The notes beneath the pieces are model-generated. The model had not been told where the DNA came from, searched no databases, and saw only the letters and a program-made list of their open reading frames with translations. From NCBI GenBank assembly GCA_025786725.1, contig JAHLTZ010000007.1:434001-498000 (forward strand): 64,000 nucleotides of DNA. Reading direction: 5' to 3'. The position numbers and the translations under genes were made by a program. Source of the stretch: Syncephalis fuscata. Lineage: Eukaryota; Zoopagomycota; Zoopagomycetes; Zoopagales; Piptocephalidaceae. Shown here one piece after another: positions 1 through 10,877 of the stretch; positions within the stretch are counted from its first letter, which is position 1; the number at the start of each line of letters is the position of its first letter.

Positions 1-868
1 GACTATACATTAACTATGTATTTACTGATTGTACCTATTATTTAATATTGATAGGTCGTAAGTGTTATTATATATTAACTGACTATATACTAATTATGCT
101 ATTTACTGATGGTATTGCTTATTTAATATTAATAGACCGTAAGTGGTATTGTATATTAACTTACTATATACTAACTATGCTATTTACTGATTGTGCCAAC
201 TATGTAATATTAATAGACCGTAAGTGATATTGTATATTAACTGCCTATACATTAATTATACTATTTAATGATGATGTTAATTATTTAATATTAATAGAAT
301 GTATGTTAAATTTTGGATTAATTGAATATGCACTAATCACATGCTATTTATTGTATGCATCAACAAATTAATATTAATAGGCTGTAAGTAGTATTATGTA
401 TTAACTAACTATGCACTAATTTTATACCATGTACTGTGTTCATCAACAACTTAATATAATAGACCGTAGGTTGTATTATGTGTTAATTAAATACTTACTA
501 ATTATATATTATGTATTGTATTCATTAACAACCTAATATCATAGTTCGTATGTTGTATTGCTTATTAAATGGCTACTCACTAATTATGTATCATATATTG
601 TATCCATCAACAACTTAATACTAATAGAATGTAAGTCATATCGTATATTAATTGGTCATTGGCTAATTATATACCATGTATTGTAATATCAATAACTTAA
701 TATTAGCCAAATGTAATTTGTGTTGTATATCAATTAAGCATTAGCTAATTATATATCACGTATTGCGTGTATTAATGACTTAATATTAATAGGCTGTAAG
801 TAGTATTGTATGTTAACTGACTATACATTAATTATATAACATATAATATATTTATTTGTAAATACAGG
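1..868 (+). repeat. Tandem array of similar introns, paralog A
   Basis: Eleven introns, ten of them complete, of 73-80 bp. They resemble each other and are separated by 3 or 6 nt. Two intron sequence types occur: type A, ending in an ATTTACTGATTGTACC-like stretch plus TTTAATATTAATAG (up to 297), and type B, with CATCAACAACTTAAT before the acceptor (from 301). By themselves they would be scored as a degenerate minisatellite, but every unit boundary is a splice donor or acceptor. Confidence 0.85.
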
Positions 869-870
869 AT
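1..870 (+). CDS. Micro-exon secreted Cys-rich peptide gene, 3' part (partial, paralog A)
   Basis: Truncated by the window start. Ten micro-exons are visible at 55-57, 136-138, 217-219, 298-300, 381-383, 463-465, 545-547, 628-630, 707-712 (6 nt) and 793-795, with a terminal exon from 869. Each is preceded by an intron end such as TAATAG and followed by GTAAGT, GTATGT, GTAGGT or GTAATT. Introns are 73-80 bp. Read in the phase fixed by the complete paralog at 50667-54282, the exons give a tail with C-x5-C immediately before a TGA made of base 795 plus 869-870. The first visible codon would be Cys if the missing preceding base is T, which would restore the C-x3-C-x5-C end of the paralog. A secreted peptide is inferred by homology, since exon 1 is outside the window. 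The function is unknown. Confidence 0.85.
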
Positions 871-1168
871 AATCGATGGCTTCAAGACATCAGCATTGGT
901 AGTGCAATTGAACCACTATTCCAATACACTTTAGGTATATATTCGGTGAAAAGCAAGATCATTTGACAACTAAGCCGTCCAGTCTATTTATATATCAAGT
1001 TTTGGCCAATGCTCCGGTTTATCCAGTCTTTAACCAATGGAATCATTATTTTATCAACAAACTTGCATCTAGTTGTTTCTATTCAACTATGCAAGCTTAT
1101 AGTAATAAACCTATGGTTCCATCTTAACTATGTACAATCAAATTGCTATATCTATAATCATTTTCTAT
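871..1168 (+). other. Conserved 3'UTR of paralog A
   Basis: This stretch follows the split stop codon and is closely similar to 54283-54573, the 3'UTR of the complete paralog. An AATAAA polyadenylation-type signal lies at 1104-1109. Similarity ends abruptly near 1168. Confidence 0.7.
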
Positions 1169-3247
1169 TTGCATTTACTATTAAAAAGTTTAATTGGCAC
1201 ATGTCATACCACCGGCTCATTTTTCATTTATAAATAATACAGATTGTATATAACAAAGTTGGAAACGGCGTTTTGATACTATTTACTATGGCTTTGTATA
1301 CTGATATGAAACAATCACTACAGCAGTAAGTATAATAATATTTATTAAACAATGTACGTTCTAATTTCTATGCTGTTCAATATAGTGATATTCAGTTGGA
1401 ACAATTAACAAATTATACATTAAATAGGCTGAGCGTATGCAATAGTCAATAATAATGTCAGAGATAAACAGAAAGCGTCATGAGATAGAATAGAATGAAT
1501 GAATGAATAATAAAATAGCATGGTTGAGAGTGAACGGTGAATGTCATTGTGATAGATGGATAGCGTGAAGATAATTGGCACTCATCATTATGCCATAGTT
1601 TTTTCATGTTTTAATATGCTCACATTGGAGATTTTATTCAATATAAATTACGTGTTTATTTAATATATATTTGGTTCTATCTTTCTATTGATACTGAATA
1701 TGTAAATGTAGACTAAAAGTATAAGATATTATTACGCTTAAGACAAATCATAATAATGAAATTGTTTCATACGATTGATAATTATTAATTCATCTTATAA
1801 AAATATATCCCACTTGCCCCACCATACTATCTGATTTAAAAGCGGCAATGCTTAAGGAAACGCTGCAATGTAAGATTTTAATATAACAAAGTTAGCCGAT
1901 TTGTGCTACATGCGCACATTGATGTCATGAACCAAGCTTGGCTGTATTCAACGTGATCATGCTACACTTTGTTTGACACTATACCTCCTGTACTATTGCC
2001 AGCTGCCAAGAAACTGGGCGTTGAATGTTCAGTAGGTCTAATCTGATAGCGGAGGACGTAACTAATAGCGGGTGACTGATTATTCAGCATTTACAAAACG
2101 TGCCTTTGCGACTGTCCTGCCACTGCCAAGAATTGCTGGGTATTTTGGCCTACCAGTTATTCTGCACATGGTGGCACACACCAGCGGAGGATGACGCATT
2201 ATTAGCTGGTTTACTTCACAATTAGACAGAATAGGCGAGGTGTAGGAGGCGAGCATGCAGGCATTTGTGTGTGTGTGTGTGTGTGGATTGCTTGATTAAG
2301 ACCCCGCAACGCTTTCATGGTATTTTTTATTTCTATTTTCGATCTGCCTTGATCTATTCTTTCTCTTAACTCTTTACTTTTCTCTTCATCCACTAAGATC
2401 CGGCACCTCCATCGGTCTTACCTTCTGCTTTACAAAGTATTACTTCAACGCTACTTGCGTATTTACTGTTAGCTTCTGTCACTCTGACTCTACCTTAACT
2501 TTATACGTATATCATTTACTATCAAGCACTTGCTTCTACTCTATCACTTAGCATCGCCCCCTACTTCTAACTTCGCTTCATCGACGTTGTTTTTTTCACC
2601 GGCCACACGCACGTAATGGACAATTTACAGTCATCCGGCTTTTGCATAATATTATACGAAACGCATTGGATAGCAAACTGAATTAACCACACACAGCACA
2701 TCAGCTAAATTCGTCTTCATTAACTAGGTGGCGCCGTACTTTGTCGGCCGCAACATTACTGTCTTTTGTTATTGGACAGATTTGCGACTCTCGAAGACGG
2801 TACCTCATACTTGACTGCACTGTTGCTACCACATCTGGTCGTCTACTATTGTTGAGCTTCTTTTGAAGGCGCTGCTGACTTTTCTGCTACTACTATCGTG
2901 TGTTCGTTCTTCATTTTTTCTCTCTTGGACTGTTGTATGTTTTTTATCTTAACACTTTGATTAGTGGACTTTGCGTCACTTTTAATTTAAACACTTTATT
3001 ATTTGTTTCTGACATTTCAAGCCAAATCTACGGCCATTTGCACGTATTTTCTGACTTCAATTGATATCAGCCAACTTGAACTCTTCATTTGGTCTTCAAC
3101 TTATTGAAACGCGCGTATCATACGTATTTTCAATTCTTGTCAACGCTGCTAAACGCACATTTAAACCACAGCTTCTGCTTTGGATTCTTATTCAATTTCT
3201 CTACGAAAAGCTATTTTATTGTTGATAATACTATTTCCTCTTTCACA
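1169..3247. other. Intergenic region with CT-rich upstream tract
   Basis: No gene is supported from 1169 to 3247. The first part is AT-rich with a few GAAT repeats near 1490-1510. A short (GT)n microsatellite sits at about 2267-2284. From about 2400 the plus strand is pyrimidine-rich (C and T), as expected for the promoter and 5'UTR of the gene starting at 3248. Similar CT-rich tracts precede other genes here (16400-16800, 22740-23760, 26540-26640). Confidence 0.6.
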
Positions 3248-3883
3248 ATGGACTCCACATATTGGCCACCAACTCCGGCAAAGACCGACCGGGACATGTT
3301 TCCGGAAGACTTTGATATGGATGAACCACGTAAGTTAACATCCTATGCAGTGAATTACTGGGATGTTGTAAATGAGATCACTATGTGCCAGTGTTGGCTG
3401 GAATGTTGTATTTATTTGCTAGAACTTTTTGTTTGATTTGTTATTTTACAGTTTTCGATGGCATTGACGAATTATCCATGATTTCTACTGATGCCGGTAA
3501 GTAATGGTGCCATAAATATGCTCGGTTGTTGTGTATTTGTTTGTAATCAGATTGTTTATTAAATACTTTATTATTATTATTATTATTATTACTATTATTT
3601 AGCTCTACCTATGTTTCCTATGCTTGGTGATAATATGGACATGATGAATGTAAACACTGCTATTCGTGCTGAGTCAAATGCCCAAACACTACCTTTAGAG
3701 GATATTGGTGTTCCTGATATTTGTACCAATGCACGTCTACCTCGACATAATAATGGTGCTGAGTCTGCTACCGCAACCTGGACTCGTGGTGTGGCCGCAA
3801 CTCATTCACGTTCTGTACCGTCAACGGGAGCTGCTGATACTGGTCTTGCTACTCCACCTACTATTTGCAATCCTGGTAGATAA
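3248..3883 (+). CDS. Small acidic protein of unknown function
   Basis: Three exons (3248-3329, 3452-3496, 3603-3883) join in frame with good GTAAGT donors and CAG/TAG acceptors to give about 135 aa. The N-terminal half is acidic and hydrophobic (MDSTYWPPTP, then EDFDMDEP, FDGIDELSM, MFPMLGDNMDMM), a composition typical of disordered activation-type regions. The C-terminal half is rich in Ala, Thr and Ser. No catalytic motif or known domain is recognised. A long CT-rich leader precedes the start codon, which suggests good expression. The exon joins are convincing but the function is unknown; a further 3' exon cannot be excluded. Confidence 0.6.
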
Positions 3884-5564
3884 ACCACCAATTCTTACTG
3901 GTTAACTCATCTACAAACTACGAGTACACCTTATATCTGGGCATTTTATACCTAAGAAGCATATGTTTAATTAGCATCGATATACGATAATCCTGGAGCC
4001 ATTTTTATATTTTATTTCAATTTAGCCGACGCGTCAAAGCCTTTTTACATGAATGATAAACTGTATCGACAGATAAGATGACACAATTAATATCGTGTTG
4101 CATATAAACTATTAAAAGTTTATAAAGTTTCATTTGGCTGTCATCGACGACGTTTTTCTTTTTCCATAGGGTTTTGGTTTTTGCGTTTTTATTTCTGTCA
4201 TACATATTGATATCCATCTATGTATACGCACACGCATACTGTTGTTATCGGCATGAAAGTACACCATTGTTTTACTGTCATGACCGTGGCCTCATTTAGC
4301 ATTGCCTTGACAGCTATATAATTATCTTTTTTCTTTTGTTTCCGTACAATAATTTGCGTATATACTAATTATAGTCGAAAAAAGACAAATATAATAAATT
4401 TATTGCGCAAACTAACATATCTAATTAAGTAATTATTCATTGCCAAATTACTATAATGTATTATTCTGTTTATAGATAGCCTTAATAAATGATCTAATTA
4501 GCAAATATTCCTTTTTTGACTTAATAACGTGGTGAATAACTAAAAAGATTTTAACTGCATTAATGTATAACCATTTTAAAAGAGTATATACCAATTAGTC
4601 GACAGTGACGATGCACCGGAAACATCAACAGGCGCCCTAAAGTCTTAACCAAGGACACCAGTTCATTTTCGCTTTTTCGAACAAAAGTAAGGCCTTAAAG
4701 CGACGCAGTCGTTCGATCAGCAAGCTTTAACGTAGCCTTGAAGGATTCACAGTGTTACCGTCATTTATAAATAGAAATTTATTTCACGTGTACCGCGGGT
4801 TGTGTGCGGGGTGGTCTAGGTAAAACGGGCTGACCATCCTTTGGTACGATATCATGTGGTGATGCGAGGTTAATATTGAATAGCATGCGTGTATATATGT
4901 GCTTGTATAATTGATGTCATATCGGAATTATCTTGCCGCTAGTGTAGCCATTGCCGGCTAAGAGGCAATAAATATATACAACCTATAAGATTAGTTAACG
5001 CTTTAATGCACTTGCACGCTTTATTCGTCGGTGTATTACCATCGTTAGGCGGTTAGTCTATTTTCATGCTATGAATTTAATTCCAAAACTAAAGCAAAGT
5101 TTCCTATTTGTTTTTTGTAAGTATAACTACAGTCCTTAACATTTACGGTATATAGTCTTATTACTAAACTGTTAATCAAGTTCTGTACGTTATGCATAGT
5201 AAAACGTGGCTGCTGTTTGGAATTGTCATGGTTTTCTGCATAATATTCATACAGCATATTTGGTATTACAGTTCATCTGCAACTAGCAACTGACAAATAC
5301 TCATCTGCTCCAACACAAGACAAAAACAAGTATGACCTTTCAATATTGCCATTTTAATTGTTATTTGCGACATGGTGTTCTTTTGATCTATTCCATTTTG
5401 GAATTAAACAGATAGATCATAGTAAAAAAGTAGTACACGAATCACCTGATTTGCTCGCCTTTTGCTACCTAGTTTCCCCAACATATACTACTGTGTAACA
5501 ATCCACCATTGTGATGAAATTAATTGCATGGCAATATTGCGGAGTAGCATGAAGATGCATGACA
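3884..5564. other. Intergenic region, no gene seen
   Basis: AT-rich DNA without supported exons. A less AT-rich island at about 4600-4760 has no recognisable tRNA or snRNA fold. An ATTATT microsatellite lies just upstream at 3567-3600, inside an intron of the preceding gene. Confidence 0.5.
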
Positions 5565-5584
5565 ATGACTCGGCGTCGAGTCAT
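5565..5584. promoter_or_regulatory. Perfect 8-bp inverted repeat with two TGACTC half-sites
   Basis: ATGACTCG, four bases, then CGAGTCAT. TGACTC/GAGTCA is the core recognised by Gcn4/AP-1-type bZIP factors. It lies about 300 bp upstream of the phospholipase start codon. A regulatory role is inferred from position and symmetry only. Confidence 0.35.
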
Positions 5585-5879
5585 TTCGGCCTTCGAAGAC
5601 AATAAAAGGCGCGATGCAAACATGCCATTTCAGAGTTCAACAATCAAATCCGCCCGCGTTTTACGACTCTTTGTATCGATTAGTCCCACAACAAACATCC
5701 TAACCAGAACAATACTCTGTGGATATCTTTTTTTTGTCCGCTTGACTAGTTGGCATATTTAACGAACCTATTCTTCCTCTGCCCAAGCTAGTGAGCAACT
5801 TATTAAGTCTGGCTTGTATACTGATTTAAGCTCCATCACACGAGTTTACCAATTTACGCCTTACCATCCTCTTAACAAT

Positions 5880-7478
5880 ATGCACTTTTTGCCCATTACG
5901 CTTCTTGCCCTGACTGGTACTATTCATCAAGCGGCTGCCGCCACCGCCTCATTCAATGTAACCAGCTTTGATCAGTGTCCAAAACTTGCGCCACGAGCCA
6001 AGGCGCCGACAAACGTGCGTGATTTACGACATGACGATATTAAAGTAGTAATGGCTCTTGGAGATAGGCAAGTAATTGTTGCTACTTTACACGTTGACTT
6101 ATAATTATTGTTTAGTATTACCGCTGGATTTTCTGCTAAACCGAAACCATTCCTTGACATTAAGCGAATTTTTGAGTTCCGTGGCGTCAGCTATGCTGCA
6201 GGCGGTGTAAGCTGATCAGTATCAAGCATTGGTACATAATTATTTACGCAACTTTTTAGGATCCTGGTGCCATAACTCTGCCAAATGGGTTCCGTAATTA
6301 TCAGCCGAAACTGGCTGGTGCATCAGTTGGCGAACATCTTGTTGAATTCTGTTTTGGTGAGTATTAAAACCACCATCATTAATAGTAATTTAACATTGAT
6401 TTATTCCTAGGTCCATTATGTCCACCATTCCAGTATCGACCACAATTGGATCGCTTCAATGCGGCTCAATCTGGTGGTATGGCTCAAAATCTAAAGAAAG
6501 AAGCATATTATTTATTGGATCAGCTCCATGCCGATCCGAATGTCGACATAAAAAATGATTGGAAGGTAATTCTAATTGTTTGCGTTTATCTTTTGTTATT
6601 TACTAATAATTTTGCCACAGTTCCTCAATATACAAATAGGCTCCAATGATCTTTGCTTGGCATGCACTCCATTTGCTGGAGATCGCAACATGCTTAGTCC
6701 AGATGCATATGAAGCAAATATTCGTGAAGCATTGCAAATTATTCGCACCAATGTACCACGTGTATTCGTCAATCTTTGTAAGTATAATTATTTTAAGTAA
6801 TTTAGTTATAATACACATGTTTATTAACGCTGTATTTAATTTATAAATAGTGGGCAACTTCCGAGTGAGCGACATCTATGCTCATGGTCAAAACCTTCCA
6901 AGATGGTAAATTGGACATAAAAACACAATACAATAGCTAACGTTTCTTCGTATATTTGCCCTAAATTTACAGCAAAGTAATCCAATCACTTCCAGGGTTC
7001 AATTGGAATGTGCCTGTGCTTTGGCACCTGGTCCATTGGGCGACAAGATGCGCAATGACATGGACAACATGATGACTCAATACAATGAACGTCTCAAGCG
7101 TATCCACGACGACTATGAGCGCATTAATGATCCTCAGTTTGGAATTAGTTTGCAATTGTTTGACACAAAATTAACTACTTTTCCTGACGACACATTCTCT
7201 AACTTTGATTGCTTCCATCCAACGTAAGTTGTGCAAAATCCCGGTATTCAGTTTGACTAACATTAGCACACTGGCAGTGAAAAAACGCATGCTTATTTGG
7301 CCAAATTTGCCTGGTAAGTTACAAATATGACCACACTATTTGCAAGTAGACTAATAGTGTTATTATAAACAGGAATGGACTTGCATTAAGCCTTGCCGAT
7401 CGACCAAGCATGGCTTCTTACATACCCGATCTAAAGATTAATTGTCCCACAAGCAATGACCGTCTTCGCACCAAATAA
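5880..7478 (+). CDS. Secreted GDSL-type phospholipase B-like lipase
   Basis: Nine exons (5880-6067, 6116-6206, 6260-6356, 6411-6565, 6621-6777, 6851-6905, 6996-7223, 7278-7313, 7373-7478) give about 370 aa. The start MHFLPITLLALTG begins a clear signal peptide ending near the AAAA run. The spliced exon 1/2 junction creates the block I motif GDSITAGFS with the nucleophile Ser. IQIGSNDLC is the block III Gly/Asn region, and DCFHPT supplies the block V D-x-x-H dyad. The order matches the animal and early-fungal phospholipase B1 family (SGNH hydrolases), which release fatty acids from phospholipids; this copy is a single domain and probably extracellular. Intron 1 appears to use a GC donor (GCAAGT at 6068), the only choice that restores GDS. 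Confidence 0.88.
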
Positions 7479-7992
7479 GCTGCCAAGTATATATCTTGTT
7501 AATGAAATTTACGATTGTTAATAATGATGATGATTATTAAATAAATAACTCTATATTATACCATTATATCATACTTGATTTTGATCGGCGTAAACTGGAC
7601 TAAAAGTTTGGCAGGTCACAGTGGCTTAAATGCATACGTCATTTTTATATTTAAAGCATATGAGTGGTAGTGTTTAATTTAGACAATCGTCTATTTTTCA
7701 ATAAAGCATTGGTTTCTACGCCAGTATAAATTTACTATTATTTAACTAAATTTTATCATACTACGATACAAAACAAACGAATTAGCTTAACAAACTAACT
7801 TACTACTTAATTATTGCTGAACTTTAATTGCTTTAACGTTATATTTAAAAGCTATTTAAATCAATTACTTTTTTATTACATCTTAAAAACTACTGGCTGA
7901 TTTGACAGCTGAAATGACGCTATCATTTCATATGTGATTTGGTAATTCTGTTAGGTAGACGACAAGCACCAGTCAGTATTTTAATAGCTTTA
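7479..7992. other. 3' flank of the phospholipase gene
   Basis: AT-rich, with an AATAAA-like signal near 7540 (AAATAAATAA). No coding evidence. Confidence 0.5.
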
Positions 7993-8241
7993 TTATGCTT
8001 TTTTAAAGTCATCTTGATGAAAGGTAACGTCCATAAATGAGATACCCTTCCGCTTCAAGTCCCATGTTTCCTCCTCCGTAAGCCAGGCCCGCTTGTTCTC
8101 GCTCTGCTCAATCAAGTGCATCTCGACATTTTGTGGAGTCACGGGAAAGCCAGCGTCAGATATCGAGGCCACGACAAACGGGGCATTAGAGAACTGAGCT
8201 AGAGCTGCTGCGTTTGCTGCTTGGTTGTTTTGAGAGTCCAT
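7993..8241 (-). CDS. Small protein of unknown function, 82 aa
   Basis: A single-exon ORF with base composition more GC-rich than its surroundings, which supports real coding. It begins MDSQNNQAANAAALAQF and ends FHQDDFKKA. No signal peptide or membrane segment is visible. The middle is rich in charged residues (EQSENKRAWLTEEETWDLKRK), suggesting a small soluble protein. No family is recognised. It is convergent with the upstream phospholipase gene and divergent from the Kelch gene that follows. Confidence 0.55.
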   Translation of the reverse strand: MDSQNNQAANAAALAQFSNAPFVVASISDAGFPVTPQNVEMHLIEQSENKRAWLTEEETWDLKRKGISFMDVTFHQDDFKKA

Positions 8242-8858
8242 GATAAAAAAGACGACAAAATCACTTGGTTATCAAGGGTAAAACGAATGAGTTGCTTTGT
8301 GTTGAAACTGGTTATTCAGTGTCTTGCATTTATAGCTGCAAAGGCAAGCTGTACAGTATTTTAATCACATGATTTACAGTAGTAGTAAAGATGAATTGTG
8401 CAATATCTTATCACGCGTTTTATAAAAATAGGCCGAAATAAATAGATTGTCATTGTTCTCAAGTCTTTGTCTTGTTAGCGCTATAAACTTGGAATAAACA
8501 AATCCTTGTATAACTTGACAAAGTTTTACATTTTAAACGGCCGTTCTATTGGCAAAAACATGTTCTTTGTTTTAATACGCGGCAATATTTATATTGTTAT
8601 TACCATTCAGGCGTGCTTATGCTTATTCCTTACACCTTTTCAATCAACATTTAGCATTTTATTGTGTGTGCAGAGATATTCAATAGCTTTGTTTAAGCTC
8701 CACTGCAATCATCGCATACTCGAAGCATTGTTATATATTCATCTAGCATTTGAGCATTAGCAATATTGTTAAAAGTAGCATTTATATTTTGCATATTGAA
8801 ACCAGCGTTTATAAGCTTTTCTAATCTTTGTCAGTTTAAATAATCGAGACCAGACTCG
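8242..8858. other. Divergent intergenic region
   Basis: Lies between the divergently transcribed small ORF and the Kelch gene, so it should hold both promoters. AT-rich; an ORF at 8506-8760 has no exon-like features. Confidence 0.45.
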
Positions 8859-10479
8859 ATGAAACATAAATCATTTACTTTACTATTATTTTACCATTTG
8901 TTATGGCTAGTTCATGTTAAAATAGTGGTATCGCAAAATGACAAACATTTTGCAATGCGCCATGGACATACGGCAACAATCTTGGGCAATAAACTCTATT
9001 TAATAGGTGGCGCAGGAAACGCTTTTGATTCAAATAGCTATATAAAAGACGAACAAATGGTAACAGTGCTAGACTTGACAAAACCTTTCGACTTGGCGTC
9101 GCCAGCTTGGAAAAATCCCAGTAAAAAGGATAATCAGCCACCACCGCTTATCGGTCATGTTACTGTTGCAGATCCTAAAGGCCAATATTTACTCGTGGTC
9201 GGGGGATACACACCACATAAAAATGACACAAAAACTGCATGGCGCTATACACCTGCTAACAATGAGTGGAACGCATTGCCTTTGGAAAATGGTCCTGCTC
9301 AACGCAGTGTTTTTATGGCAGGAGCAGCCAATAATGAAACAATTTACATCAACGGCGGTGCTAGCATTGCAGCAGATGCTGCCCAAAATGAAACAACCAA
9401 AAAGAGCGAAGATGTAAAGATTACTCAAAAAAAGAAGCTTCAAATAGAGAGTTTAGATTCTTTGCAGCTAAACACAGAGCCTGGCTACATTTGGAATAAC
9501 AATGCGCTTCAATGGGGTAGAATGCCGTTAGATCGTGACAATTTTTATGGACATACACTAAGCTATGTCCTATCTAAACAGGTGTTTATAGCTATTGGTG
9601 GTAAAGGCGGCAATACAGCACAGTCAGAAGAAGTCTCTACTTTAAGTTCTGTGCGTATTTTTACACCTTCCAGCTCTACATGGAGTGTGCAGGAAACGAC
9701 TGGCGACATTCCCGCACCTCGCTTTGGACACTCAGCCGTAGTTTTCAGATGACAATATAATTATATACGGCGGGACAGACATAGGGCAAAATCCATACGG
9801 TGATGTTGCCGTCCTCAATACAAAATCATGGAAATGGACAAAGCCGGAGCTTGAATATGCACCTACAGGTCATGCATTTGGTCAAGCAGTTTTGGTTAAC
9901 AATGCTTACATGTTTGTTTTATTTGGTAAGCATCTCGGTAAAAAATAGCAAAATTAGTTTGCTGAATTTTTCTAGGCTACGTAAATGAGTTTAAATCGGA
10001 TGCAGATCTGCACATACTGAACATAAATACGTGGAAATTTGTTGGCAAATATCCAGGTATCCAATACTCTCAATTACACAGTGGCAACAACACGTCTGTA
10101 CTTATGGGTATTATAATTGGCTGTTCACTGGTGTCTGCAGCAATGTTTATTGCAGTCTTTTTTTTTGTAAGAAAAAAACTACGCCAGGCAAAAGATAAGC
10201 CATTAGAAAGTGTTTTGCCTTCATATAATCCACGTGCCGCTGATGACTCAAAGTAAGTACTATTTACATAAATACACGGCCACATTAAAATGGTCCAGTA
10301 GTATTTTTTACTCTTGCACTGATTTGAAAATTACTAACATTTTAACATCTAGTGATGCTCTTTCCATTGAAGGATCCAATAGCTGCGATGAACTGTCTGT
10401 CTTTGATAAAAGTGAGCTATATGACGCACAAACTGAGGAGTTTAAAAGTCAACTGCACATGACAAACTCAAATATTTAA
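8859..10479 (+). CDS. Kelch-repeat type I membrane protein (frameshifted)
   Basis: Exons at about 8859-9925, 9976-10252 and 10353-10479. The N-terminus is a signal peptide (FTLLLFYHLLWLVHV). Repeats of Kelch type follow: HGHTATILGNKLYLIGG, a LLVVGGYT motif, and SKQVFIAIGGKGG, ending with FGHSAVVF and IIIYGGTD. They should form an extracellular beta-propeller. A single membrane helix (VLMGIIIGCSLVSAAMF and on) is followed by basic stop-transfer residues (RKK) and a cytoplasmic tail rich in Ser and Asp. The frame breaks at about 9747: one surplus base (or two missing) separates AVVF from DDNIIIYGG, and a TGA at 9750-9752 would truncate the protein before the last repeat and membrane helix. Given other indels in this window, a consensus error is plausible. 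The role may be adhesion or signalling; ligand unknown. Confidence 0.8.
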
Positions 10480-10877
10480 ATACAAATTAGTTTTTAGCCT
10501 TTTTATTAGCAATTAAATTTTATAAATATATAACCAACAAATAAAATGATCCCAAAAAATGTGTACATTGCTAAAGCAGTATAATGATTATGTGCACAAA
10601 TTAAAGTGTAATTTGTTAATATTGCAAAAAACAATATTTATTTCATTAATAAAAGCAATTGTACGTATATAAACTAATATTGTAATACAAATCGAGCGAC
10701 TAAAATGATGTATTACACTAAGGTGTTTGTATATACATGGATTAGTAAAAAAAGAGTTTGTATATTTGTCTGGAATTGTTAATATATTAATGCAAATATT
10801 AACCTATAAACTTCCTCTGTTGCTATTGAGAAGAACCTAGCACAAGCAAAGTGCATTAATATTAGACAAAAACATTA
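10480..10877. other. Convergent intergenic region
   Basis: AT-rich 3' flanks of the Kelch gene and of the RGS-FAD gene; nothing else seen. Confidence 0.5.

Noticed and set aside
4600..4860. Possible structured RNA in a GC-richer island
   Set aside because: No tRNA A/B boxes or snRNA signature could be recognised by eye; a covariance-model scan would decide.
8506..8760. 84-codon ORF upstream of the Kelch gene
   Set aside because: AT-rich, no exon borders and no recognisable motif; probably chance.
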